DNA of 26,988 nt from Bacteroidales bacterium UBA4284. GTDB taxonomy: Bacteria > Bacteroidota > Bacteroidia > Bacteroidales > UBA932. The stretch lies in assembly GCA_002395925.1 (NCBI GenBank), contig DGVM01000007.1, positions 1 to 26,988 on the forward strand, given 5' to 3'. Shown here one piece after another: positions 1 through 6,869 of the stretch. Below the pieces are notes generated by a model, which worked only from the letters and a program-made list of their open reading frames with translations, did not search any database and was not told the origin of the DNA. Numbering within the stretch: position 1 is the first letter of the stretch; each line of letters starts with the position of its first letter. Both the position numbers and the translations under genes were made by a program.

Positions 1-521
1 ACCTTGTTGTCGCCCATTTCGCCTTCAATCTCTGCCTTGGGGGTGAGGGCCGCTACGGAGTCGATGACAACAATGTCCACTGCGCCGCTGCGGATGAGGT
101 TGTCTGCGATTTCGAGAGCCTGCTCGCCGTTGTCGGGCTGACTGATGAGGAGGGTTTCCAGATTTACGCCGAGAGCCTGCGCGTAGGTGCGGTCGAAGGC
201 ATGCTCCGCGTCGATCATGGCTGCAATTCCGCCGGCCTTCTGGGCCTCTGCGATGGCGTGTATTGCAAGCGTGGTTTTGCCGCTGGACTCGGGACCGTAA
301 ATCTCGATGATGCGGCCGCGCGGGTAACCACCGATTCCAAGTGCGTGGTCGAGTGCGACGGAGCCGCTCGGAATCACCTGGACATCCCATTGTGGCTGAT
401 CTCCCAGCTTCATAATCGTGCCCTTTCCGAAATCTTTTTCAATCTTGTCGATTGTGGCCTGCAGCGCCTTGAGTTTGGCGGCGTTCACATCTGCGGCCTG
501 AGTTTCAATTTCTTTAGCCAT
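1..521 (-). CDS. recA: RecA recombinase, N-terminal part (cut by window edge)
   Basis: RecA forms ATP-dependent filaments on single-stranded DNA in the cytoplasm, catalyses strand exchange and triggers SOS-type repressor cleavage. The frame reads leftward from ATG at 521 and is still open at base 1, giving about 173 residues, half of a normal RecA. The N-terminal helix is followed by Walker A GPESSGKT (residues 76-83), the catalytic-glutamate region IDAEHAFD (Glu106) and Walker B VVIDS (Asp154), all as expected. The C-terminal half, with loop L2 and the C-terminal domain, lies outside the window. It is divergent from rlmN across 59 bases that hold overlapping promoters. The recX gene is not beside it on this side but about 3.5 kb away on the other strand. 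Identification is secure; only completeness is unknown. Confidence 0.97.
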   Translation of the reverse strand, partial: MAKEIETQAADVNAAKLKALQATIDKIEKDFGKGTIMKLGDQPQWDVQVIPSGSVALDHALGIGGYPRGRIIEIYGPESSGKTTLAIHAIAEAQKAGGIAAMIDAEHAFDRTYAQALGVNLETLLISQPDNGEQALEIADNLIRSGAVDIVVIDSVAALTPKAEIEGEMGDNK

Positions 522-544
522 AACGTGTGGTTTTAAAGTTTACC

Positions 545-576
545 TTACAAATATACGAGAAAAATCGTTACTTTTG
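545..576 (+). promoter_or_regulatory. rlmN promoter, -33 and -7 elements
   Basis: TACTTTTG at 569-576 matches the TAnnTTTG -7 consensus. TTAC at 545-548 lies exactly 20 bases upstream, at the -33 position, but is a weak match. The predicted start of transcription, about five bases after the box, falls on or next to the GTG start codon at 581, so the message may be leaderless. It interleaves with the recA promoter on the other strand. Confidence 0.55.
548..555 (-). promoter_or_regulatory. recA promoter, -7 box
   Basis: On the minus strand these bases read TATATTTG, a perfect match to the Bacteroidota -7 consensus TAnnTTTG. A start of transcription about five bases further would fall near 543, leaving a leader of about 20 bases before the recA ATG at 521. 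Twenty bases upstream, TTAC (576-579, minus strand) sits where the -33 element should be; it is a poor match to TTTG. Seen by eye, not experimentally mapped. Confidence 0.65.
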
Positions 577-580
577 TAAG

Positions 581-1600
581 GTGAAAACAAAGTTGCTCGG
601 AAAAAATACGCAGGAACTCGAGCAGATTGCCGCCGGCCTCGGACTCAAGCCGTTCGTGGGCCGTCAGCTATCCGACTGGATGTATGCCAAGCGCGTAGTG
701 GATTGGGACCGCATGACCAATATTTCCAAGGATTCCAAGGCCCGCCTTCAGGAGTCCTGCGAGATAGGGGCTTCCGCTCCCATAGGTTCCGCACTGTCGT
801 CCGACGGCACGGCTAAGTACCTGTTCCGCGTCGGGGAGCACGATGCCGTGGAGGCGGTGATGATTCCCGACGAAGACCGGAAGACCCTCTGCGTAAGCTC
901 CCAGGCCGGCTGCCGTATGGGCTGCAGATTCTGCATGACCGGCAGGCAGGGCTGGCACGGCAACCTCGACGCCGCCGACATTCTCAACCAGTTCCTCAGC
1001 ATCCCCGACCCGCAGTCGCTTACGAATGCGGTGTTCATGGGAATGGGGGAACCTCTCGACAATTACGACGCCGTCAGCAAGGCCCTCGAAATACTGACCT
1101 CGGAAAAAGGCTTCGGCTGGAGCCCCAAGCGCATAACGCTCAGTACGATAGGCGTGCTTCCGGTGCTGCGGCGCTATCTCGATGAGCAGCGCTGCCACCT
1201 TGCAGTGAGCCTTCACAATCCCTTTCCAGAGGAGCGTCTGGAGCTGATGCCCGTACAGAAGGCATGGCCTCTGGAAGATGTCGTCGAGCTGCTTGGACAC
1301 TACGATTTCTCCGGGCAGAGGAGGGTGAGCTTCGAGTACACCATGTTCGCCGGCTGGAACGACACCAAGCGCCATGCAGATGCCCTGATCCGCCTGCTTT
1401 CGGGCCTCGAGTGCAGGGTGAACCTTATCCGCTTCCACGAGATTCCGGATTTCCCCTACAAGTGCTCTCCGTCCGTCCGCATGGAAGAATTTAAGACAAG
1501 ACTCAACAATCACGGAATAGTATGTACCATCAGAGCTTCCAGAGGAGAAGATATACTTGCCGCCTGCGGAATGCTTGCAGGACGGCATTCGCAGCAGTAG
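581..1600 (+). CDS. rlmN: 23S rRNA (adenine-2503-C2)-/tRNA (adenine-37-C2)-methyltransferase RlmN
   Basis: RlmN is a radical-SAM enzyme that methylates C2 of A2503 in 23S rRNA and A37 in some tRNAs. From GTG 581 the protein has 339 residues, a normal length. The radical-SAM cluster motif CRMGCRFC supplies Cys111, Cys115 and Cys118. The catalytic cysteine pair of E. coli (Cys118 and Cys355) corresponds to Cys104 in TLCVSSQ and Cys329 in the C-terminal AACGMLAG. GMGEPLDN (about residues 154-161) is the usual GGE-like motif. The frame stays open upstream to an ATG at 527, but residues coded there do not resemble RlmN and would include the promoter, so GTG 581 is preferred; KTKLLGKN right after it is a typical RlmN beginning. 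The next gene starts inside its 3' end, overlapping by 79 bases. Confidence 0.95.
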   Translation: MKTKLLGKNTQELEQIAAGLGLKPFVGRQLSDWMYAKRVVDWDRMTNISKDSKARLQESCEIGASAPIGSALSSDGTAKYLFRVGEHDAVEAVMIPDEDRKTLCVSSQAGCRMGCRFCMTGRQGWHGNLDAADILNQFLSIPDPQSLTNAVFMGMGEPLDNYDAVSKALEILTSEKGFGWSPKRITLSTIGVLPVLRRYLDEQRCHLAVSLHNPFPEERLELMPVQKAWPLEDVVELLGHYDFSGQRRVSFEYTMFAGWNDTKRHADALIRLLSGLECRVNLIRFHEIPDFPYKCSPSVRMEEFKTRLNNHGIVCTIRASRGEDILAACGMLAGRHSQQ

Positions 1601-3978
1601 CGGCCGCTCTTCTCGCACTGCCTGCGCTGGCGCAGGAGTATCCCAACGGACTGTCCACGGCAAGCGTGGATGCGGCAGCCGACGCCGCGGCGATTTCCCG
1701 CATGCGCGCCAGAATGGACTCCATCCACCGCACCCAGCATCGTCCCACCGTCGGGCTGGTCCTCAGCGGCGGCGGCGCAAAGGGCGCTGCGCACGTGGGA
1801 GTCATCAGGTATCTGGAGGAGCTGGAGATACCGGTCGATATGATATGCGGCACCAGCATGGGCGGTCTCGTTGGCGGCATAGCCTCGCTCGGTTACGATT
1901 CTCATTATATGGATTCGCTGCTGCGCGTCCAGGACTGGGACATCATGCTGTCGGACCGCATCGATCCCAGGTACTTCTCTTACCAGAAAAAGATATACCG
2001 CGAAACCTATCAGGTCGCAATCCCGTTCTACTACGCCAAGAAGGACTTCCAGGAGCGCATCGACGAGCAGCTCCGCTATTTCGACGACGGCAGCAAGCTC
2101 CAGATAGGGGAGAATACGCTCATGAGCTCCCTGCCCAGCGGCTACGTTTACGGCTTCAACGTCAACAATCTGTTTTCCAGTCTGTCCGTCGGCTATCAGG
2201 ACAAAATGGATTTCACCACCCTTCCCATTCCCTTCTTCTGCGTAGCCGCAGACATGGTGAGCCTGAATTCCAAGAACTGGTCGTACGGCTCCATCAAGGA
2301 CGCCATGCGTTCCACCATGAGCATCCCGGGCCTGTTCCGTCCCGTCCGCACCGAAGGTATGATATTGGTTGACGGTGGCGTACGCAACAATTTCCCCGTC
2401 GATCTTGCGCGTGCCATGGGAGTCGATATCGTAATAGGCGTAACCCTTTCCGACAAAGACCCGAGCTACTCCCAGGTGAACAGCCTGGTGGACATGATAA
2501 TGCAGTTCGTCACCATGCTCGGACGCGACTCCTACGAGCAGAACGTCAAGAAGACAGATGTCTATATCCAGCCCGATACGCGCGGATACAACATGTTGAG
2601 CTTCAATCCGACGGCCATCGACACCCTGATACACAGGGGATATGCCGCCGCCAGGTCGCAGGAGGCCGGTCTGCGGGAGATAAAGGAGCTCGTGGGAGAT
2701 GCCTCAATCTCGTACCAGGCGCCCAGGGCAATCGATATCGCCTCTACTCCCGTTCGTATATATTCCGTTGAGTTCAAAGGCCTTACGAACTCCGAATCGC
2801 GTTTCCTCCAACGCAAGATAGGCTTCAAGGCCGGGTCGTATGTCAATGCTTCCGACATGCAGGACATGATGTCCCGCATCGAGGCCACCGGGTGCTTCTC
2901 GTCCGTCACCTACAGCATCCTCGGCACCGGGGAACCTTACAAGCTGCTGTTCGACTGCCGCAAAGGCCCCCGTCACCAGTTCGGAGCGAGCGTGCGTTTC
3001 GACACCGAGGAGTGGGCCTCATTCCTCTTCAACGTCGGACTTAACGCCCACAAGCTCAGCGGCCTCAAGCTTGACCTCGACGCCCGCATCGGACGCAACC
3101 AGATGGCATCCGTGCGCGGCGCCCTCGACCTGAGCTGGCTTCCGACGCTCAATCTCGACGCCCGTATCGACAACGTATCTTCGTCGATCTATCCCTCACT
3201 CCTGGGAGCGGGCTCCGAATGTCGCTGGTGGGGTCACCGGGAGAGGCTCTACCTGTCCAACATCCGCTGGACCAACGTGGACTTCAACATCGGTGCGCAG
3301 TACCGCTACTATAATCTCTCCACCCGGAGCCAGTACGGCATGGATGTCGCGTCCACATCGGGCGATCTGCTTTCCGGCGGTTATCTGGGCCTGTTTGCCA
3401 ACGGCACGCTCTACACCTTCGACCGCTATTATTACCCTTCGAGGGGTGTCAAGCTCAACTTCGGATACGAGTACGACTTCATAAAGACAGGCGTAAGCGG
3501 TTTCTCGCCGCTGCATGCCATTCACATGGACCTTACGCCCGTATTTCCGATAGGGGAACGCTTTGCCGTCATCCCCGACCTGCATGTGCGTGCCCTGATA
3601 GGTGATTCGGCCGGTTCCCTTTCCCATCGCAATTATGTGGGAGGAATGGTAGGCGGACGCTACATCGCCCACCAGATGCCTTTCATCGGCATGGGCAACG
3701 TATATGGTGCCGGGCCGTACGCGGCCGTCGCCCATCTTGGCCTGCGGTTCAACGCCGGCAAGAACTTCTACTTCACCGCTACCGGCGGATGGCTCCGGGA
3801 AGGCGACAGCATCAAGGATTTCGCCTCGTCCGTCCTTCCTACCATGTGGGGAGCCGGACTGGAAGCGGCCTACCGCACGCCTGCGGGCCCCTTCCGTATA
3901 GTCGGTACCTGGGGCAACAGGATGAACGACCTCAACCAGGACCTGGGGCTGTACGTGAGTTTCGGCTTCGATTTTTAA
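1522..3978 (+). CDS. Patatin-like phospholipase with POTRA domain and outer-membrane barrel
   Basis: An 818-residue exported protein. A long basic N-terminus and hydrophobic stretch end in ALPALA-QE (likely cleavage after Ala37). The patatin domain follows: oxyanion loop GGGAKG (83-88), nucleophile elbow GTSMG with Ser112, and dyad aspartate in DGG (Asp284), so it should be an active serine lipase. A POTRA-like module occupies about 411-480 and a BamA/Omp85-type beta-barrel runs to the end, closing with the aromatic GFDF. This domain order is that of the PlpD (type Vd) family and of a common Bacteroidota family with the enzyme on the periplasmic or cell-surface side; which side cannot be told from sequence. 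ATG 1522 is the only upstream ATG in frame and lies inside rlmN. recX starts seven bases after its stop. Confidence 0.93.
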   Translation: MYHQSFQRRRYTCRLRNACRTAFAAVAAALLALPALAQEYPNGLSTASVDAAADAAAISRMRARMDSIHRTQHRPTVGLVLSGGGAKGAAHVGVIRYLEELEIPVDMICGTSMGGLVGGIASLGYDSHYMDSLLRVQDWDIMLSDRIDPRYFSYQKKIYRETYQVAIPFYYAKKDFQERIDEQLRYFDDGSKLQIGENTLMSSLPSGYVYGFNVNNLFSSLSVGYQDKMDFTTLPIPFFCVAADMVSLNSKNWSYGSIKDAMRSTMSIPGLFRPVRTEGMILVDGGVRNNFPVDLARAMGVDIVIGVTLSDKDPSYSQVNSLVDMIMQFVTMLGRDSYEQNVKKTDVYIQPDTRGYNMLSFNPTAIDTLIHRGYAAARSQEAGLREIKELVGDASISYQAPRAIDIASTPVRIYSVEFKGLTNSESRFLQRKIGFKAGSYVNASDMQDMMSRIEATGCFSSVTYSILGTGEPYKLLFDCRKGPRHQFGASVRFDTEEWASFLFNVGLNAHKLSGLKLDLDARIGRNQMASVRGALDLSWLPTLNLDARIDNVSSSIYPSLLGAGSECRWWGHRERLYLSNIRWTNVDFNIGAQYRYYNLSTRSQYGMDVASTSGDLLSGGYLGLFANGTLYTFDRYYYPSRGVKLNFGYEYDFIKTGVSGFSPLHAIHMDLTPVFPIGERFAVIPDLHVRALIGDSAGSLSHRNYVGGMVGGRYIAHQMPFIGMGNVYGAGPYAAVAHLGLRFNAGKNFYFTATGGWLREGDSIKDFASSVLPTMWGAGLEAAYRTPAGPFRIVGTWGNRMNDLNQDLGLYVSFGFDF

Positions 3979-3985
3979 GACAGCG

Positions 3986-4429
3986 ATGGACGAAATCCAG
4001 AAAAAGGTGTTGGACAGGCTGCAGGCCCAGTGCTCTAAAAGGGAGTACTGCAGCGCAGACGTGCTCCGCAAGGCGGCTGCCGCACTTGACGGCGACGCTC
4101 AGCGTGCCCGCGAAGTCGTGGACAGTCTGGTTGCCGACCGCTTCGTGTCCGACCTTCGCTACGCCAGTGCCTTCGCAAGGGAGAAGGCGCAGCTTACCGG
4201 CTGGGGCCCTGTCAAGATACGCTATGCCCTTGCCGGCAAAGGCATATCCCGGGAACTGATTTCCCAGGCGCTGGAGGAGGTCGATGCAAACTCCGCCTCG
4301 GACAGGCTTTCCAGGCTTCTTGCGGCCAAGGCCAAGACCCTCGAAGGAGACCCCAACGGGCGGCTTAAGCTCATAAAATATGCTCTTTCCAGGGGCTACA
4401 ACTACGACGAGATTCAGCAGTACCTATGA
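3986..4429 (+). CDS. recX: Regulatory protein RecX
   Basis: RecX binds RecA filaments and limits or modulates recombination. The 147-residue protein is all-helical by composition and matches the family length and layout: three-helix tandem repeats with the conserved segments [18 protein letters not shown] (about 49-66) and [17 protein letters not shown] (about 72-88), and the third repeat ending in [14 protein letters not shown]. It begins seven bases after the patatin gene and its stop overlaps the rnhA start (ATGA at 4426). In many bacteria recX directly follows recA; here recA is on the opposite strand with rlmN and the patatin gene in between, so the two proteins are probably produced under different promoters. 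Confidence 0.9.
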   Translation: MDEIQKKVLDRLQAQCSKREYCSADVLRKAAAALDGDAQRAREVVDSLVADRFVSDLRYASAFAREKAQLTGWGPVKIRYALAGKGISRELISQALEEVDANSASDRLSRLLAAKAKTLEGDPNGRLKLIKYALSRGYNYDEIQQYL

Positions 4430-4881
4430 ATCAACGCCCTGTCATACAGCTTTATACCGACGGAGCCGCCAGCGGCAATCCGGGTCCCGGCGGATGGGGA
4501 GCCGTGCTCAAATGCGGCGCCCTGCGCAAAGAACTCAGCGGCGGTTTTGCCCTCACCACCAACAACCGCATGGAACTGCTGGCCGTCATCGAAGGTCTCA
4601 GAGCCATCAAGTGGCAGGATGCGAACGTGGAGATATGGAGCGATTCGAAGTATGTGGTCAATACCCTTACCCAGGGCTGGAAACGCAAGAAGAACATCGA
4701 CCTGTGGGACCGTTACGATGCGGCTGCCGCAGGATTCAATATCACTTTCCACTGGCTCAAGGGGCACGCAGGCCACCCGGAGAACGAGAGGTGCGACGCC
4801 CTGGCGGTACAAGCCTACCACATGGCCGGTCTGCCCGCCGACGAGGGCTACGAACAAATCAACGAAAACAAACTGTTTTGA
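4426..4881 (+). CDS. rnhA: Ribonuclease HI
   Basis: Cuts the RNA strand of RNA-DNA hybrids in the cytoplasm, removing primers and R-loops. The 151-residue length is close to E. coli RNase HI (155). The catalytic set is complete: Asp12 in YTDGA, Glu50 in NRMEL, Asp73 in WSDSKY and Asp124 in ERCDALA, with His114 in WLKGHAG as the proton-transfer histidine. The basic handle region GWKRKKN (84-90) is present. The start overlaps the recX stop by four bases (ATGA), so translation is likely coupled; pdxA follows three bases after its stop. No N-terminal hybrid-binding domain is present, so it is the E. coli HI type, not the longer eukaryote-like type. Confidence 0.96.
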   Translation: MNQRPVIQLYTDGAASGNPGPGGWGAVLKCGALRKELSGGFALTTNNRMELLAVIEGLRAIKWQDANVEIWSDSKYVVNTLTQGWKRKKNIDLWDRYDAAAAGFNITFHWLKGHAGHPENERCDALAVQAYHMAGLPADEGYEQINENKLF

Positions 4882-4884
4882 TAT

Positions 4885-5976
4885 ATGAAAGCAAGAAAAC
4901 CCATAGTAGGCATTACTCAAGGCGACTCCAACGGAATCGGCTATGAGGTGATTATCAAGGCTATATCCGACTCCAGGGCCCTGGATTTCTTTACCCCGGT
5001 GGTCTATGGCTCCTCCAAACTCTTCGGATTTTACCGCAAGACCATTCCCGAAATCGAGCAGCTCGAGACCAATGTCATCACCGATGCCAGGGATGCCAAG
5101 CCCAAGAAGATTAATATTCTCAACTGCCTCCCCGACAATGTATTCGCCGATCCGGGACATCCCACTCCCGAATCCGCCCACGAAGCCATAATCTCCCTCG
5201 ACCGTGCCGTGGAGGACATCAAGGCCGGGCTCATCGACACCCTCGTGACCGGTCCCATCAACAAGAAGGCCATGTCGGGCCAGGGTTTCGGTTTCCCCGG
5301 ACATACCGAGTATCTTCAGAACAAGTTCGGAGTCAGCGATGTAGCCATGGTGATGACCAGTCACCGCCTGCGCCTCGGCGTCGTTACCGGGCACATTCCA
5401 CTCAAGGACGTCCCGACTTCGGTGAACGAAGACAAAATCGTCAGCAAGCTGCATCTGCTTTCCGATTCGCTTCGTCAGGACTTCTGTATCGACAAGCCCC
5501 GCATCGCCGTGCTCAGCCTCAATCCCCACAGCGGCGACGGCGGACTGCTCGGCTCCGAGGAACAGGATATCATAATCCCGGCCATTGCTCGTGCCAACGA
5601 TGAAGGCCTGATGGTATTCGGCCCCTTCTCGCCCGACGGATTCTTCGGCCTGGGCCATTACCAGCGTTTTGACGCCACTCTTGCGATGTACCACGACCAG
5701 GGGCTTGCACCGTTCAAGGCCCTTTCGTTCGAGGACGGTGTGAACTTTACCGCCGGACTCCCGATAGTCCGCACTTCGCCCGACCACGGAACCGCTTACG
5801 ACATGGCCGGCAAGGACGAGGCAGACCCCCAGTCCATGCGCTCCGCAATCTTTACATCCATCGATATCCTTAACACCCGTGCCGCATATAACGCCCTGCT
5901 TGAGGGCCGCATGCCCGAACGCCACCCCGATGAGACTTCCCGCCGCGAACGTCCGGGACGCCCTCAGATCGCTTGA
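4885..5976 (+). CDS. pdxA: 4-hydroxythreonine-4-phosphate dehydrogenase PdxA
   Basis: Oxidises 4-phosphohydroxy-threonine with NAD(P)+ in the DXP-dependent pathway to pyridoxal phosphate. The 363-residue protein carries the family motifs: GITQGDSNGIGYEV at the start, substrate-contact GHTE (His140, Thr141), and the three metal-binding histidines that lie at the homodimer interface, His170 in GHIPL, His215 in NPHSGDGG and His270 in YHDQG. The late TSPDHGTAYDMAGK (298-310) is also conserved. The last 25 or so residues after NALLEGR form a charged Arg/Pro-rich tail that exceeds the usual length of about 330. No other vitamin B6 gene lies beside it. It ends the first plus-strand run; the next gene has its own promoter. 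Confidence 0.95.
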   Translation: MKARKPIVGITQGDSNGIGYEVIIKAISDSRALDFFTPVVYGSSKLFGFYRKTIPEIEQLETNVITDARDAKPKKINILNCLPDNVFADPGHPTPESAHEAIISLDRAVEDIKAGLIDTLVTGPINKKAMSGQGFGFPGHTEYLQNKFGVSDVAMVMTSHRLRLGVVTGHIPLKDVPTSVNEDKIVSKLHLLSDSLRQDFCIDKPRIAVLSLNPHSGDGGLLGSEEQDIIIPAIARANDEGLMVFGPFSPDGFFGLGHYQRFDATLAMYHDQGLAPFKALSFEDGVNFTAGLPIVRTSPDHGTAYDMAGKDEADPQSMRSAIFTSIDILNTRAAYNALLEGRMPERHPDETSRRERPGRPQIA

Positions 5977-5985
5977 TGCGCGGTG

Positions 5986-6017
5986 CTTGTAATTCCGGGA
6001 TTTTTTGGCTAAATTTG
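5986..6017 (+). promoter_or_regulatory. Promoter of the polysaccharide export run
   Basis: CTTG (5986-5989) and TAAATTTG (6010-6017) are separated by 20 bases and match the Bacteroidota -33 (TTTG) and -7 (TAnnTTTG) elements, the best match in the window. Transcription would start near 6022, giving a leader of about 19 bases before ATG 6041. No invertible repeats flank it, so there is no sign of the phase variation seen for Bacteroides capsule promoters. Confidence 0.72.
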
Positions 6018-6040
6018 CGCGCTTTTACAGTATATGCGAC

Positions 6041-6865
6041 ATGAATAAGAAATTACTTGCAGTATTGGCAGTTGCGGCAGGGCTCCTGGCTTCCTGCGCA
6101 GCTCCTAAAAACATCGTCTATTTCCAGGATACGACGGACAGGGAAATCGCGACCAACGTCAATCCCGTGCAGATACGTCTCCGTCCGGAAGACAAGATAA
6201 GCATCATCGTAAACTGCCCGAGCATCGAACTGATGAACCAGTTCAACCTGCCCTATGTGACCAGGCATATCGGCTCGCAGACAGAAACTTACGGCACCGG
6301 CAACACCGGTCTCAGCGGCTATATCATCGACTCCGAGGGAAATATCGATTTCCCGGTCGTAGGCAAGCTGCACATTGCCGGCCTTACCCGTCCCGAGGTA
6401 GCTACCCTCGTCAAGAACGAACTTCAAGGACGCAACCTCGTCAAGGATCCGGTCGTGACCGTTGACTACATGAACCTCTACATTTCCGTGCTCGGAGAGG
6501 TGGCAAGGCCCGGACGTTATGCCATTTCGCGCGACCACTTCACAGTGCTCGACGCCCTTGCGATGGCGGGCGACCTCACCATCACCGGCCGCCGCGAGAA
6601 CATCCGCGTCATCAGGGAAGAGAAGGGAGTTCAGAAGACCTATCTTCTCGACCTGCGTTCCGCAGAAGATGTCAGCAAGTCTCCGGCATATTATCTCAAT
6701 CAGAATGATATCATCTACGTGGAGCCCAACCCCATGAAGACCCGCCAGTCCACTGTCAACGGCAACACCGTCGTCAGTTCTTCTTTCTGGATTTCCATCG
6801 CCTCGCTGGCCGCCACGCTGGTATCTACGATAACCGTAGTCGCTATGCGGATGCAAAACTTGTAG
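6041..6865 (+). CDS. Polysaccharide export outer-membrane lipoprotein (OPX, Wza-like)
   Basis: Forms the outer-membrane export channel part of a Wzx/Wzy-type capsule or exopolysaccharide machine, working with the adjacent Wzc-like protein. The 274-residue product starts with a lipoprotein signal MNKKLLAVLAVAAGLLASC (lipobox LASC, lipidated Cys19). A poly-export domain begins at about residue 40 (RLRPEDKISI), followed by SLBB folds in the region YIIDSEGNIDFP to VLGEVARPGRYAI. The C-terminus has a hydrophobic segment (SFWISIASLAATLVSTITVV), as in many Bacteroidota OPX proteins. ATG 6041 is chosen over an in-frame TTG at 6005, which lies inside the promoter. The wzc-like gene starts four bases after the stop. 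Confidence 0.93.
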   Translation: MNKKLLAVLAVAAGLLASCAAPKNIVYFQDTTDREIATNVNPVQIRLRPEDKISIIVNCPSIELMNQFNLPYVTRHIGSQTETYGTGNTGLSGYIIDSEGNIDFPVVGKLHIAGLTRPEVATLVKNELQGRNLVKDPVVTVDYMNLYISVLGEVARPGRYAISRDHFTVLDALAMAGDLTITGRRENIRVIREEKGVQKTYLLDLRSAEDVSKSPAYYLNQNDIIYVEPNPMKTRQSTVNGNTVVSSSFWISIASLAATLVSTITVVAMRMQNL

Positions 6866-6869
6866 AATT

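Larger units (their letters stand above)
543..581. repeat. 9-bp perfect inverted repeat between recA and rlmN
   Basis: CCTTACAAA (543-551) is repeated as its exact reverse complement TTTGTAAGG (573-581), separated by 21 bases. Each arm contains the TTTG end of one gene's -7 box and the -33 position of the other gene's promoter. The right arm ends on the first base of the rlmN GTG codon. It may be a repressor operator or only the geometry of two superimposed divergent promoters. Confidence 0.8.

Noticed and set aside
527..580. Upstream ATG extension of rlmN
   Set aside because: Adds 18 residues unlike RlmN and would place the promoter inside the gene.
4414..5925. 503-codon minus-strand frame opposite rnhA and pdxA
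   Set aside because: Antisense shadow of two well-identified genes, for the same codon-use reason.
5977..6022. Possible terminator after pdxA (T-run at 6001-6006)
   Set aside because: No stem precedes the T-run; it is better explained as part of the promoter region.
6005..6040. TTG start for the OPX lipoprotein
   Set aside because: It precedes the predicted transcription start and would put 12 residues before a normal lipoprotein signal peptide.
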